Notes under the pieces: generated by a model
The model's database searches: none
Told to the model about the DNA's origin: nothing
Seen by the model: the letters and a program-made list of their open reading frames with translations, nothing else
Made by a program: the position numbers and the translations under genes
Origin: Natrinema sp. DC36
GTDB taxonomy: Archaea > Halobacteriota > Halobacteria > Halobacteriales > Natrialbaceae
Direction: 5' to 3'
Assembly (NCBI RefSeq): GCF_020405225.1
Contig: NZ_CP084473.1
Location: 186,001-250,000, forward strand
DNA: 64,000 nt
Shown: piece by piece, positions 9,519 to 18,802 of the stretch
How the letters are laid out: every line of letters begins with the position of its first letter
How positions within the stretch are numbered: position 1 is the first letter of the stretch

Positions 9519-11039
9519 ATGACTGTGCCTTCCGCGAGCGAGATCGTCGACGGCGTGCGGACTCACGTCGACGCGGTCCTCGAACACGCCCGCGACGACT
9601 ACGGCGACGAACACACGCCGTTGCTCGTCGACGCCCTCGAGGCGACGACGCGGACGGGCGTCGCGTACGACGGTCGCGACGTCGCCCACGGCCACCTCTC
9701 GAACGTCGCCCTCCAGCAGTCATTTCTGCGCGCGCTCGTCGGCCTGAGCGAGGTCACTGACGACGGAACGTATCGCTCGAGGGCCGACGATATTGTCTCG
9801 TGGACGTTCGATCACGCCACCGACGACGCCGGCCTGGTATACTGGGGCGGTCACGCCGCCTACGACCTCGAGGCCGACGAGGTCGTCGTCGGGAAGAGCG
9901 ACCACGAACTCAAGTTCGAGTACCCCTTCTACGAGTTCCTCTACGACGTCGCTCCGGACGCGACCCGCCAGTTCGTCGCGGCGTTCTGAAACGCTCACAT
10001 TCTCGACTGGGAATCACTCGATTTCAACCGCCACGGCGGCTGGAACGAGCCGATAGGGGACCTCTGGGATCACGAGTACGAGGGCGGCGACGTGTTCTTC
10101 TGGGGCGACGGCCTCACCTTCGTCAATACCGGCAGCGACCTCTACTACGCGGCCGGGCTGCTCGCCGAACTCACCGGCCAGGACGAACCCCTGGCGTGGT
10201 CGAAGCGACTCGCACACCGATACGTCGAGACCAGACAGGACCCCGGAATCAGCGGCTATCAGTTCAGCCAACACGCGAGTTACTGTAACGGCCCCGAAAT
10301 TCGCGGGGACCGGGCCCAGTACCAGTTCGCACCGTACATCCACGGCGATAACCGCATCTTCGAGGGGACGCTGTTCCGTCCCCGTCCCATCGTCCAGCGC
10401 CAGCAGTTGGCGCTCGCCGAGCGATTAGGGGAGCGCGGAACACCGTTCGGCCGATGGGCGATCGAGGAACTCAGGTCATGGCGCGAGGCCGCCTACCGGC
10501 CCGCCGAAAACGAGTTCGAGCCGATGCTCACGGACGGGTTGAGTCTGGACGGGTTCGTCGTCCGCCGGGAGGGGTATTTCGGTCCGAAGGGACGGGTCAT
10601 CGGCCCCATCGAGGCCGGCCCGGACTTCCTCTGGACGTACGCTCGCGCGTATCGGGCGAGCGGCGACGACCTGTGCCGGGCGACGGTGCGGGATATCGCC
10701 ATCGGCCTCGGTCTCGGCGACATCGGTGCGCCGCACGAACAGCCGGCGCTCGAGTCCGATCCGATCCCTGACGCCGTGGGGCCGGAGCTGCTGTGTGCGC
10801 TCCTCGAGTTGTATCGGGCGAACGGTGACGACGCGTATCTCGACGCTGCAGCCCGGGTCGGCGGTCGCCTCCTCGCCGAGCGGGAGAACGGCCTGTTCAC
10901 CGACGACGCGGGTCGGGCGGTACTCGATGACCTGACGCCGCTCGCGCTCCTCCGTCTCGCCGTCGCGCTCCGCGGTGACTCCCTCGACGCGCTTCCGACG
11001 CCCGTCGGTGACCGAAGCACTCCGACGGGTGGTGTGTAG
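9519..11039 (+). pseudogene. PL2-like exopolygalacturonate lyase interrupted by an in-frame TGA
   Basis: Two reading frames, 9519-9989 and 10092-11039, lie in the same frame and are separated by a single TGA at 9987-9989; translation continues cleanly across it (AAF, stop, NAHILDWESLDFNRHGG). Together they give about 505 aa without export signal, resembling PL2-type exo-polygalacturonate lyases ((alpha/alpha) barrel; FEYPFYEFLYDV, SDLYYAAGLL, WSKRLAHRYVETR). From memory the family has Trp at the stop position (FWxAHxxDW), so a TGG-to-TGA change is the simplest explanation. The downstream half could be expressed from GTG 10092. Family call is moderate; the broken state is seen directly. A sequencing error or readthrough is also possible. 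Confidence 0.6.
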
Positions 11040-11120
11040 CACGCCCGTGGCGACGCATCGTCGTCCGGATATGCAGAACGGGCCCGAGGAATTTATGTGA
11101 GTGCGAACTACTGTCGAAAT

Positions 11121-12365
11121 ATGCGCATCACAGACGTTGGGGGATTCGCCCTGTCGTCCCCGATAGACCCGTCACAAGACCGAGACTTCCACGGCGGCAC
11201 CCGTCGTCTGCTGAAACGCGACGTCGTGCTCGCCGTCGTCGAGACCGCCAGTGGACTCCGCGGGGCCGCGACAGCGGGCGCGACGAGTTCCGCGATGCGA
11301 GAGTACTTCGAGGGCGACTCCCAGGGGACCTTCGCCGACGTGCTCGAGAACGAAGTCGCCGCCGCGCTCGAGGGGGAGGAGATCGACGAGATCACTGACG
11401 CCCACGACCTCGTCGAGGCTACTGCCCTTCCCGACCGCCTCGAGACGAAGGCCATCTCCGCGATCGACGTTGCCCTGTACGACATTCGGGGGAAGGAGCT
11501 GGGAACGCCAGTGTACGAACTTCTCGGAGACCAGTACGAGAACCCCCCGGAACCCACCACTGACCTCCCGCTCTACGCCAGTTCAGGGATGTACATGGAA
11601 CCGAAGGAATTCGCCGAGCAGGCCGGCTACGTCGAGGAAGCCGGCTTCTTCGGCTACAAGTACCGCCCCGGGATCGGTCCCGATGCCGACCGCCGAACGA
11701 TCGATCTCGTCTCGGAGGCGCTCGACGAGACCGAGATGATGCTCGACTCGCACACCTGGTGGAAGCTCGAGGACAGTTACGGCGACGAGACCGTCGACGA
11801 CATCGTCGCGTACGCGGACGAAAAGGGCGCGTACTGGGTCGAAGAACCAGTCGCACCAGACGACTACGCGGGCTACGAACGCCTGGCGGAGACCGGCGCA
11901 GCGCTCGCGGGAGGCGAGAGCGAGGCGTCACCCGACGGGTTACTTGCGCTCGGCGAGACGGGCGCCGTCGACTTCCTGCAGGGCGATGTCCGCCACCACC
12001 GCGGCTTCACCGGCTGCCGGCGCGCGATCGAGTTCTGTCGCGGTCGAGACGTCGAATTCGTCCCGCACAACTTCGGTACCTGGCTTGGCCTGCTCGCGAA
12101 CGCTCACCTCGTCGCCGCCGCACCCGAAGTCGACCTCGTCGAGTACCCAATTTTTGAGGACGATCCGCTCGTCGACGCCTCGGGCGACCCCGGAATGTAT
12201 CCGTTTGATCTCGCATTCGACATCGTCGAGGGACGGCCACCGGTCGAGAACGGTCGGCTCACCGTTCCCGACGAGCCAGGACTCGGTATCGAAATCGACC
12301 TCGACGTCGTCGAGGAGTACCCGTTCATTGAGGGGCCGTGGACCGAATTCCGCTACGAGTCGTAG
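11121..12365 (+). CDS. Mandelate racemase/muconate lactonizing enzyme-like sugar-acid dehydratase (enolase superfamily)
   Basis: It is predicted to abstract a proton alpha to a carboxylate, most likely dehydrating a sugar acid to a 2-keto-3-deoxy acid. The enolase-superfamily layout is visible: an N-terminal capping domain, then a barrel with KYRPG (Lys), MMLDSHTWW (Asp metal ligand), WVEEPV (Glu ligand), ALAGGESE (Glu ligand) and FVPHNFGTWLG (His). The ATG at 11121 is chosen over 11097 because TTTATG at 11092-11097 then sits about 26 nt upstream. As the last gene before the island it could feed 2-keto-3-deoxy acids to the kinase/aldolase at 25107-26776. Substrate is not determined. Confidence 0.85.
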   Translation: MRITDVGGFALSSPIDPSQDRDFHGGTRRLLKRDVVLAVVETASGLRGAATAGATSSAMREYFEGDSQGTFADVLENEVAAALEGEEIDEITDAHDLVEATALPDRLETKAISAIDVALYDIRGKELGTPVYELLGDQYENPPEPTTDLPLYASSGMYMEPKEFAEQAGYVEEAGFFGYKYRPGIGPDADRRTIDLVSEALDETEMMLDSHTWWKLEDSYGDETVDDIVAYADEKGAYWVEEPVAPDDYAGYERLAETGAALAGGESEASPDGLLALGETGAVDFLQGDVRHHRGFTGCRRAIEFCRGRDVEFVPHNFGTWLGLLANAHLVAAAPEVDLVEYPIFEDDPLVDASGDPGMYPFDLAFDIVEGRPPVENGRLTVPDEPGLGIEIDLDVVEEYPFIEGPWTEFRYES

Positions 12366-13228
12366 CGACTGCAGGATCACCGATGAGGGATCGTTTCAGG
12401 TCTTGTAATCTGATAGGAACATTTCTTCGCCGTGATGGCGGCAATCTGTTCCCTCTTGGGGAACACTACTGGGCCGTATTACTGCTGCTGGTCCCTCTTT
12501 AGTCAGACGGCAGCGAGCCGCGGTAACCGATACGTTCTCATTTCGCCGAGAATCCGCGACTCCTTCTGGCCAGTCGGTAACGGTCGATTCAATTCCGCTA
12601 CTGTCCAGAATACGTCTGGTAACCGAGAGGGGTTCCGTTCGATCCCTGTGCTTCAGCAGGGCATAGCCAACGTTTGCGAACGTGATCGACCGATTTCGGC
12701 CGACCCGACGTGTGGAATGGACGGGGGTGGAGAAACAAGCGATTCGGGACAGGAGAACGAAAATTGGGTTTAGCGCTGCCATAGAAGAAACGACCGCTTC
12801 GAGGACCCCGCAGTACGCTTTATGACGTTTGTTGTTCGTTGGAACGTGATCCGAAAGCTTACCAAATGTTTGGATCTTGAAAGCTTGGCTCGGCTGAATC
12901 CCGCGATTTAAGGGATCGCTCGTCGCCGGAGAACGGTAATTTCTCATCTCGTGATGCGTTCCCGAAGGGGGAACGGACCAAAAGCTTTCAGTAAACCCGA
13001 CTGGAAGGGGTGATGGCCCTACTAATTTACATCCATATTACTGTAAATCGGGCTCCGTCGAAATCAGCTGCTATCGAACGTGCGGGCGAATGAAATCGGA
13101 ACAGAATTCATTAGTCGTTGATAGGAAACAAGCAGAACCGAGTGTGTGGCGATGCCTCCGCGACCACGATTATGGATCAGAACAAGGCAGAACGGTATGA
13201 TAAACGGCTCTTCGTCCGTCCTCGCTGA
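12366..13228. other. Intergenic stretch without a recognisable gene
   Basis: About 860 bases. An open frame on the minus strand (12396-12947) has no recognisable family and low-complexity composition unlike neighbouring haloarchaeal proteins, so I do not call it. A small hairpin (gttccc/gggaac, 12958-12974) is followed within 40 bases by the 13-mer ccgactggaaggg, which recurs at 18637. An imperfect palindrome (atttaca ... tgtaaat) lies at 13026-13049. The stretch may be decayed mobile DNA. Confidence 0.4.
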
Positions 13229-15187
13229 TCAGATGTCCGTGATAATGCCGGGGTCGCCGTTGATGGCCTGTGCGTCCTCGTCCAGCAGTGCCACGACGAG
13301 ATAGGGAACGTGCGTTTCGAAGTACTCGACGAGCGCCGCGATCCGCTTGGAGTCGATCGCTTCGAGGGAGTCGAGCAACATGAACGGGACCGTCTCGTAC
13401 ACGTCGTGAACGAGATAGCCGGCTAACGCGAACACAAGTCCGGTCACTTCTCGTTCGCTTTCGCTCAGATGGTCGATCGTATCCTCGTAGGCCGCACCTT
13501 CGTCAGTACTGCGGACGACCTTGAGATCGAACGACGACTTCGAGACTTTCTGGCGCCCGTCACGAACCTCTCGACTGGTCTGATCGATCCAGATCCGATC
13601 GAGATTGTCGTAGCCGAGTGACTCACGGAGGTTCTCCATGTGTTCGTTGAACGCCTCGACCGCGTCCGCTTCGATCTGACCGATCCGCATGCGGAGATCC
13701 GTCTGTTCGTCTGTTACGTCCTCGCGGCGCGCTTTGAGCTTCTCCCGCTCACCGAGTCGCTCTTCGATCGTAGCGATTTCGTCTTCGATCTCGTCGCGCT
13801 CCCGTTCCTTGCGTTCGAGTTCGAACTCGAGTTGGTTGACCTCCTTGTGCTGGTCGAGAATTCCACTGTACTCTTCGGTCTCGAGCTCGTCAATATCGGT
13901 CTCGAGTTCGTCGATTTTGTCGGTAAGGGATTCGCGCTCGTCCGTCAAGTCCTCGATTCGGTCGCTCCGCCGCTCGATCTCGTCAGTGGTCGACTCGAGG
14001 CGCTGTCGCGTCTGACGGTATTCGGCCCGGTTTTCGTTGATCGCGGAGCGCGTCTCCCGCCGATCCTCGAGATCGGCGCTGATCTCGGATCGCTCTTCGA
14101 GTCGCTCCTGTCGGACGGTTCGGAGTTGTTCGAGCGTCGTCTCGATCTGTTCTCGAGCGACCGACGAACCGCAGGTCCAACACGTGACCGTCTCGGCGTC
14201 GGCGAGCAACCGATCCGTCACTGGTCCGTCGTCAGTCTGGCCGTCGTCTGCGAGGACGGAGTCGGGCTCGTCGAGGAGTTGCTCGTTGAACTGGATCGTG
14301 CTCTGAAGCTGTGAGATCTCTTCGGAGAGATCTGCTTTCTCCGCCTGGAGCGTCTCGATCTCGGCTTCGATACGGCTAATCTCGGTCTCGTCACCCGCCG
14401 AGAGCGATTCGAGTCGGTCCTCAATCTCGTCCCGTTCTTCCTCCAGTGCTTCGATACTCTCGCGCTCGGTCTCGATTCGATCGCGAACGCGCTCGAGTTC
14501 GGACTGCGTGTCGCGTAGTTCTCCGAGTTTCGTTTCGAGCGTGGACTGCTTCTCTCGTCGCTGTTCGACATCGACGTTCGTCTCTTCGAGTTCCGCTCGA
14601 GCCGTCTCGAGTTCGTCCCGTAGCGTCTCGATCTCGTTCGTTATCCGCGTTCGCTTTGCCTCGAGATCGGGGAGCCGCTGGTCGAGCGTTTCCAGTCTCT
14701 CGAGTCGCTCGTCGAGCTCTCGTTTTCGTTGTTCGTACTGTTCGATTTCGGCCTTGATCGCGGCAGTATCGATCGGCCGCATGATCAACTCGCGAAGATC
14801 GTCGCCGCGAGCGACGGCTTGCCGCGCCTCGTTGGATTCGAGCAGAAAGGCGAACAGATCCGCAATCTCCGGGTCCGCTAAGTACGGGTCGCCCTCGGTG
14901 GCGATCGCTCCGGCTCGCCGTTCGAGCCGCCGCCGATAGATCTCGTTTCCGAACTCGAGTGTCACGCTTCCGTCGTCGGCATCTGCTTTGAGACTCACTC
15001 GATCGCTTCCGAGCGCTGCCATGATCGCCTGTAGCAGTGACGTACGGTTAGTCGCGTTTCTTCCTGAGAGAATCGTCACCCCTTCCTGAAAAGAGACTTC
15101 CGCCTCGTCGATACCGCCGATATTGCTGACAGAAAGCGTTGCTTCCTTCGGGATGTCGTGTGTCTTCTCGTCCACGCTACTTGCCAT
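13229..15187 (-). CDS. Archaea-specific SMC-related protein with zinc hook and degenerate ATPase motifs
   Basis: A 652-aa Rad50/SMC-like coiled-coil protein. The N-terminal globular part contains ILSGRNATNRTS (39-50) where a Walker A would be, but the GK[ST] lysine is absent. Long coiled coils (about 145-300 and 345-520) flank a CWTC zinc-hook-like motif (Cys336, Cys339). The C-terminal globular part has LSESEREVTGLVF in place of the ABC signature and FMLLDSLEAID in place of Walker B. This gene type is typically paired with rdfA, as here (119-nt gap, same strand). It may act in chromosome or cell-shape control by dimerising rather than by normal ATP hydrolysis. A damaged paralogue lies at 31884-33083. 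Confidence 0.85.
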   Translation of the reverse strand: MASSVDEKTHDIPKEATLSVSNIGGIDEAEVSFQEGVTILSGRNATNRTSLLQAIMAALGSDRVSLKADADDGSVTLEFGNEIYRRRLERRAGAIATEGDPYLADPEIADLFAFLLESNEARQAVARGDDLRELIMRPIDTAAIKAEIEQYEQRKRELDERLERLETLDQRLPDLEAKRTRITNEIETLRDELETARAELEETNVDVEQRREKQSTLETKLGELRDTQSELERVRDRIETERESIEALEEERDEIEDRLESLSAGDETEISRIEAEIETLQAEKADLSEEISQLQSTIQFNEQLLDEPDSVLADDGQTDDGPVTDRLLADAETVTCWTCGSSVAREQIETTLEQLRTVRQERLEERSEISADLEDRRETRSAINENRAEYRQTRQRLESTTDEIERRSDRIEDLTDERESLTDKIDELETDIDELETEEYSGILDQHKEVNQLEFELERKERERDEIEDEIATIEERLGEREKLKARREDVTDEQTDLRMRIGQIEADAVEAFNEHMENLRESLGYDNLDRIWIDQTSREVRDGRQKVSKSSFDLKVVRSTDEGAAYEDTIDHLSESEREVTGLVFALAGYLVHDVYETVPFMLLDSLEAIDSKRIAALVEYFETHVPYLVVALLDEDAQAINGDPGIITDI

Positions 15188-15306
15188 AATTACTTGTTTC
15201 GCCCATCATATATAGGAATTGTCCTTTTATTTGCAGCGTCTCCGCGCGTATGGCGACCGCCACGGTCTGACCGGTAGTCTCGTTATTGCTCTCTGTTGCC
15301 CGATAT

Positions 15307-15927
15307 CTAGCAGTTACAGGAGCGTTGGTCGAGCAGTTCTCTGATAGTGTATTCCTGGTAGCAGTCCTCGCAGGTCACCGTCACGGAGACGTTCACGTTG
15401 AATGCACCGATCTCGAGAATCTCCTTTCGCTCGAGTCGCTCGACCGTGTCCGATGTGACTACCGCGGTTCGATTCTGGAGCGCACCCAGTTTCTCGGTAC
15501 TTCTCTCGAGTTGTTCCTCGTCGCTGGGGGTTCCAATTGCGGTGTCGAGACACTTCGTCAGATGGTTGTAGACCGTCTGGTGGGAGACGAAGTCTGACTC
15601 GACCTGTTCGACCGGGACACCGTCACGCTGTAGTTCGTTTCGCGTCTGGACCCGTGTTCCGCTGGTGACGTCGTCGCTCGTGAGCAAACGGTACGTGTTC
15701 TTGACCGCTCCCTCTCTAGGGGGGATGTCCGCGTTCGTAAGCGCCGTCTCCAGTACCCGCTGGTTCACGTACGTTGCGAGTTCGCGCGTGCTGCGCTGTT
15801 CGTCGGCGTCACCGGTCCAGTAGCTGATTAGCGTGTCGTGGAGATCCGTGAGGTCGTACCTCTCGGAAACTCGACCGAGTTTACACCCACACCTTGATTC
15901 AGTCGTATCGGAGCCCTCGTCGGTCAC
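15307..15927 (-). CDS. rdfA: Rod-determining factor RdfA family protein
   Basis: A 206-aa cytoplasmic protein of the RdfA family, which in Haloferax is needed for rod-shape development. Recognisable features are the N-terminal CKLGRVSERYDL, the central NTYRLLTSDDVTSGTRVQ, FVSHQTVYNHLTK, and a C-terminal zinc-binding-like CEDCYQEYTIRELLDQRSCNC-type tail with paired cysteines (CxxC and CxC). It is upstream of and codirectional with the SMC-related gene, the usual arrangement. Haloarchaea often carry several such pairs on plasmids or islands, so this copy may be accessory rather than the shape regulator itself. Confidence 0.85.
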   Translation of the reverse strand: MTDEGSDTTESRCGCKLGRVSERYDLTDLHDTLISYWTGDADEQRSTRELATYVNQRVLETALTNADIPPREGAVKNTYRLLTSDDVTSGTRVQTRNELQRDGVPVEQVESDFVSHQTVYNHLTKCLDTAIGTPSDEEQLERSTEKLGALQNRTAVVTSDTVERLERKEILEIGAFNVNVSVTVTCEDCYQEYTIRELLDQRSCNC

Positions 15928-16304
15928 TGCCGATAAATACTGCTGTGAACATAAAATGGTTTCTGTCCCGGAACGTGGCGGAGTCAGTCTCTTCGGTCAG
16001 TGGTATACTTCGTCACCAGCTGTACCCCCTATCATATTCAGACCTATCACTTCGTTACTGACGTGACCGTTCGGTTGCCGTCTTCGGAAGAGCGGTGGTC
16101 GTTAATTCGGGCGTTATGGAATCTGTCCGAAAGGGACTGTCGTTTGACCACTGATCGTTACAGGTGTACAGTTGTAATTACTCTCTGTCCGATACCCCCG
16201 ACACTTGATGGTACCATCCGTTTTCACCGTGGGTATACGCGTGATCCCCTCGTGTGTAGATAAACTGGTTCCACGCGGAAACGAACGGTCTCGGCCACTC
16301 ATCA
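15928..16304. other. Intergenic stretch, no gene recognised
   Basis: About 375 bases between rdfA and a decayed IS6-type transposase. No credible coding frame or RNA gene was seen. It contains the presumed promoter of rdfA: ATAAAT-type AT-rich sequence about 30 nt upstream of the 15927 start. Confidence 0.4.
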
Positions 16305-16740
16305 GCCGTCTCCGCGCGTGTGTTGCTGAAGTAGTTTGAGTCTGGAGTCGTTTACCATTTTACCATCTTGAATATATGTTCGAACTATTCCGACCTCCAC
16401 GTTTTCAGTGTCGAATCGGGATCCGTTTCGACGGAATGCAGTCTGAAGACGCGTCGCTTCACCAAGGAGGGACACGAATCGTTGAAATTGTTTTTCTCGG
16501 TACGTTTCTGATTACGACGTTCCGTTAGAACGAACAAAATTGCCGAAAACAGCCGTTTACGAGCGGTTTTGCTCGTTACTGGATCAACAGTAGTGGACAG
16601 TAGTAACGGTGTTCGCCAATCAGAATTCCCGTCTCGTCGACCCCGATACGATTCGGAGAACGTCAAATTTCGGCTGTAGATCGAACTTATGAACCCGATT
16701 TCCGACTCCGCCTGACACCGCACTTCTCGAGTCACAGAGT
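16305..16740 (-). pseudogene. Remnant of an IS6-type DDE transposase
   Basis: Translating the minus strand in shifting frames gives scattered matches to the haloarchaeal IS6-type transposase also remaining at 31140-31600. Examples are a WVHK-LQP-like stretch near 16700, VDPVTSK near 16570 and SNYFSNTRAETADE near 16310-16345. Many stops and frameshifts separate them. No terminal repeats were found. It is a dead copy lying next to the insertion at 16810. Confidence 0.55.
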
Positions 16741-16809
16741 TGTACTGAAAAACGATAATTCGGAAAGAGGTGGAACTGTCTCTAGTAGACGTTAGAAATA
16801 GTTGCTCAC

Positions 16810-17551
16810 GGCACTGTCTAGTTCTGTACCTCCTCGATCGGCGTCTTTCCATCGAGAGCTTGATGCGGTCTCTGATGGTTGTAGTAATGCATAAACTTTT
16901 CAAGCCACCCGCGGACGCTCGACCGACTGCCCACCCACGAATTATGGAAGCGGTCGATACGCATTTTGAGGGTGTGAAACCACTTTTCGATGAGGTTTCG
17001 GTCGGTATAGTTGATCTGACCGCTCAATCCTAATCGAGCAAGGGCAGTCCGATAGCCGAATTGATCAACGAGAAACTCAACATCCGAGAGATCGTGTTTC
17101 TCGGTGAGTCGATGGAGAAACGCAGCCGTCGGATCGGTGCCATGCCGCCCAAATAACGCAACATCGAGAATCAACTTTGTCTCGATGCCTATTGCAGCGT
17201 ACAACCAAGACCATTCGCCGTTAATCTTGACAGCGGTTTCGTCAACGGCGACCCGCTTCGGCTGCGCCTCAGGCGGGTCGCGTCCGCTGTCAGCTAGCCG
17301 ATGAACCCAGTTCCAAACCGCTCCGTGAGATCGTTGAACGCCTAATTCCGCTAAAATCGTTGTTGTCTCCCGAAGCGAACAGCCGGTCTGATGGAGGCGG
17401 ACGGCGAACGCCCTGACGCCCGTCAGTCCGCTCATTCTCCCAAGATTCTTCAAAATCCGGTTCATAGCTCTCGCTGAGCAGGTCTGCGAGCATCTAACCA
17501 ATTCACTCAACCATCTGCTCACTTCTCAAATTGACTCAACTAGACAGTGCC
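16810..17551 (-). mobile_element. IS6-family insertion sequence (742 bp)
   Basis: The ends are a perfect 14-bp inverted repeat, ggcactgtctagtt at 16810-16823 and its complement at 17538-17551. The flanks (ttgctcac and ggccgcgg) do not match, so there is no target duplication, which suggests recombination after insertion. It holds one transposase frame (16818-17522). A 5'-end fragment of a close copy lies in the same orientation at 21981-22173. Confidence 0.85.
16818..17522 (-). CDS. IS6-family transposase, N-terminus probably frameshifted
   Basis: A 234-aa DDE transposase with RVAVDETAVKING (first Asp), FLVDQFGYRTA (second Asp) and RNLIEKWFH (Glu). The ORF's first ~30 residues are not homologous to other copies. 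The expected N-terminus (MLADLLSESYEPDFEESWEN) is encoded in another frame at 17435-17493. Comparison with the fragment at 21981-22173 shows that this copy lacks 2 bp near 17423 (gcggactgacg versus gcggacggcgacg), which shifts the frame. The DDE core is complete, so residual activity from the alternative start cannot be excluded, but the copy is probably damaged. Confidence 0.75.
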   Translation of the reverse strand: MSRWLSELVRCSQTCSARAMNRILKNLGRMSGLTGVRAFAVRLHQTGCSLRETTTILAELGVQRSHGAVWNWVHRLADSGRDPPEAQPKRVAVDETAVKINGEWSWLYAAIGIETKLILDVALFGRHGTDPTAAFLHRLTEKHDLSDVEFLVDQFGYRTALARLGLSGQINYTDRNLIEKWFHTLKMRIDRFHNSWVGSRSSVRGWLEKFMHYYNHQRPHQALDGKTPIEEVQN

Positions 17552-18006
17552 GGCCGCGGATGTCGAATATTGGGATAAAATTTTGGAAGTGATTAGTCAA
17601 ATACCGACTGAGCAATATTTGGATTCGGAATCACTGTAGGAGGCAGTCAAACGAAAACAGAGGTCAGTACGCGTGTCTTGTTATCAGCCTCTTCGAAATC
17701 GTCTACCTGAATGAAAGAGGAGAGACCGCTGCAAATGCCCCTAAGGGGGCAAGGTAATCTTGCGGCGCGCAGAGCGCGCGCCGCGCTTGCGAAAAATTTG
17801 GCCGGCCGATATTGGACGTTACAACGGTGCTACCCCTGGGTAGTGAAGAGTGGTACCTCGATAATCCACCTTGCCGGGTCTGCTTAGGACGGGAGACGAG
17901 ACCTCAAGCAGCTGTATCTAAGGCCAAGGTCACAAATTACCGCCCCGCCGCTGGTAGGGCAAGCCGAAATAGAGGGTAAAGAGGAAGCACCAATATAAGA
18001 TGGTTT
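17552..18006. other. Intergenic stretch with a strong GC hairpin
   Basis: No gene was recognised. A perfect 9-bp stem (gcggcgcgc/gcgcgccgc) with a 5-base loop lies at 17762-17784, just after a palindrome (gcccctaagggggc). The composition of the surrounding DNA is AT-richer than the chromosome average. The minus-strand open frame at 17884-18129 crosses the end of the element at 18007 and is not supported. Confidence 0.45.
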
Positions 18007-18722
18007 GGCTCTGTTGAAAACATATTCTTCAGAGCATTTTAGCGTGAAACTAATACTCACTACACGTGCGTATTGATCGCTGTTTAATAGGAAGAACAGA
18101 TTGAGATTTGACCGAATGTAAGCTAACATAACAAAGCATTTAACCTATCTTTTCGTAGCTGGAATTATGGGGATCACCCGCCGGAAGGCACTCCTGCTTG
18201 GAGGCGGTCTTGGAATGTCAACGCTTTCGGGATGTGCTAAACTGCCGTTCGTCGGTCCACAACTGACGTTAACGCTTATGAACTTTGATTCGGAACCACA
18301 TTCTCTCAATGTTGAGATACTCCGAGCAGAAGGTGGCGAACGAAGCGAGTCAAGAGTTTTTCAAGAAAATTTTAAGCTGCCACCGCTGGAAGAAGATGGT
18401 GCCGACAATACGGTACAGGAGTCCGATGTTCTCGAAAGTCGGAAATACGCTGTTCGCGCGAACCTGAGAGAGAATGAATCAGTGCGGGAAAAGTACCTCT
18501 TCTATCCCGATTGTACTGGTAATGATGAACCAGATGAAGAACTCTATATTGAGGTTAACAGGGAAGAGGAGGATGAAGAACCCTATATCAAGTTCCAGCA
18601 AAATTGGTGTGGAAGTGATTCGTGGTGGTTCTGAGTCCGACTGGAAGGGACGTTAACTATGCTTCCTGTACTTACCGCAGAGGGTGCCAGACCTATCATG
18701 TTCGAAGGATTTCAACAGAGCC
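18007..18722. mobile_element. 716-bp transposon-like element without transposase, flanked by 8-bp direct repeats
   Basis: The left end ggctctgttgaaa (18007-18019) and the right end tttcaacagagcc (18710-18722) are a perfect 13-bp inverted repeat. Immediately outside is an identical 8-bp sequence on both sides, gatggttt at 17999-18006 and 18723-18730, as expected for a target-site duplication. The interior has no transposase; it contains only the lipoprotein gene at 18167-18634. Eight-bp duplications are typical of IS6-family transposases, so it may be moved in trans. The intact duplication argues for a single, fairly recent insertion of the whole unit. Confidence 0.85.
18167..18634 (+). CDS. 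Small Tat lipoprotein carried by the 716-bp element
   Basis: A 155-aa exported protein with the twin-arginine motif TRRKALLLGGG and a lipobox (LSGC) at about residue 22. The mature part resembles the beta-rich small haloarchaeal lipoproteins (LTLMNFDSEPHSLNVEI) and ends with a cysteine-containing tail (FYPDCTGND, FQQNWCGSD). No catalytic motif is visible. Codon use is AT-richer than the flanking chromosomal genes. Its 5' region, with AT-rich promoter-like sequence (ttatct near 18148), lies inside the mobile element, so it can be expressed wherever the element lands. Function unknown. Confidence 0.75.
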   Translation: MGITRRKALLLGGGLGMSTLSGCAKLPFVGPQLTLTLMNFDSEPHSLNVEILRAEGGERSESRVFQENFKLPPLEEDGADNTVQESDVLESRKYAVRANLRENESVREKYLFYPDCTGNDEPDEELYIEVNREEEDEEPYIKFQQNWCGSDSWWF

Positions 18723-18802
18723 GATGGTTTCTATATGTCAATTAGGTCTCCAGAATCCTAATCTCTGAAAGATTTAATTATGTGGGTGAAGTATCATCTG
18801 TT

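Noticed and set aside
8145-9695. 516-aa minus-strand frame
   Set aside because: It lies opposite the PL1 lyase and has no family features.
12396-12947. 183-aa open frame on the minus strand
   Set aside because: No recognisable motif, little acidic bias, and the region looks non-coding or decayed.
17884-18129. 81-aa minus-strand frame
   Set aside because: It crosses the boundary of the 716-bp element, so it was created by the insertion.
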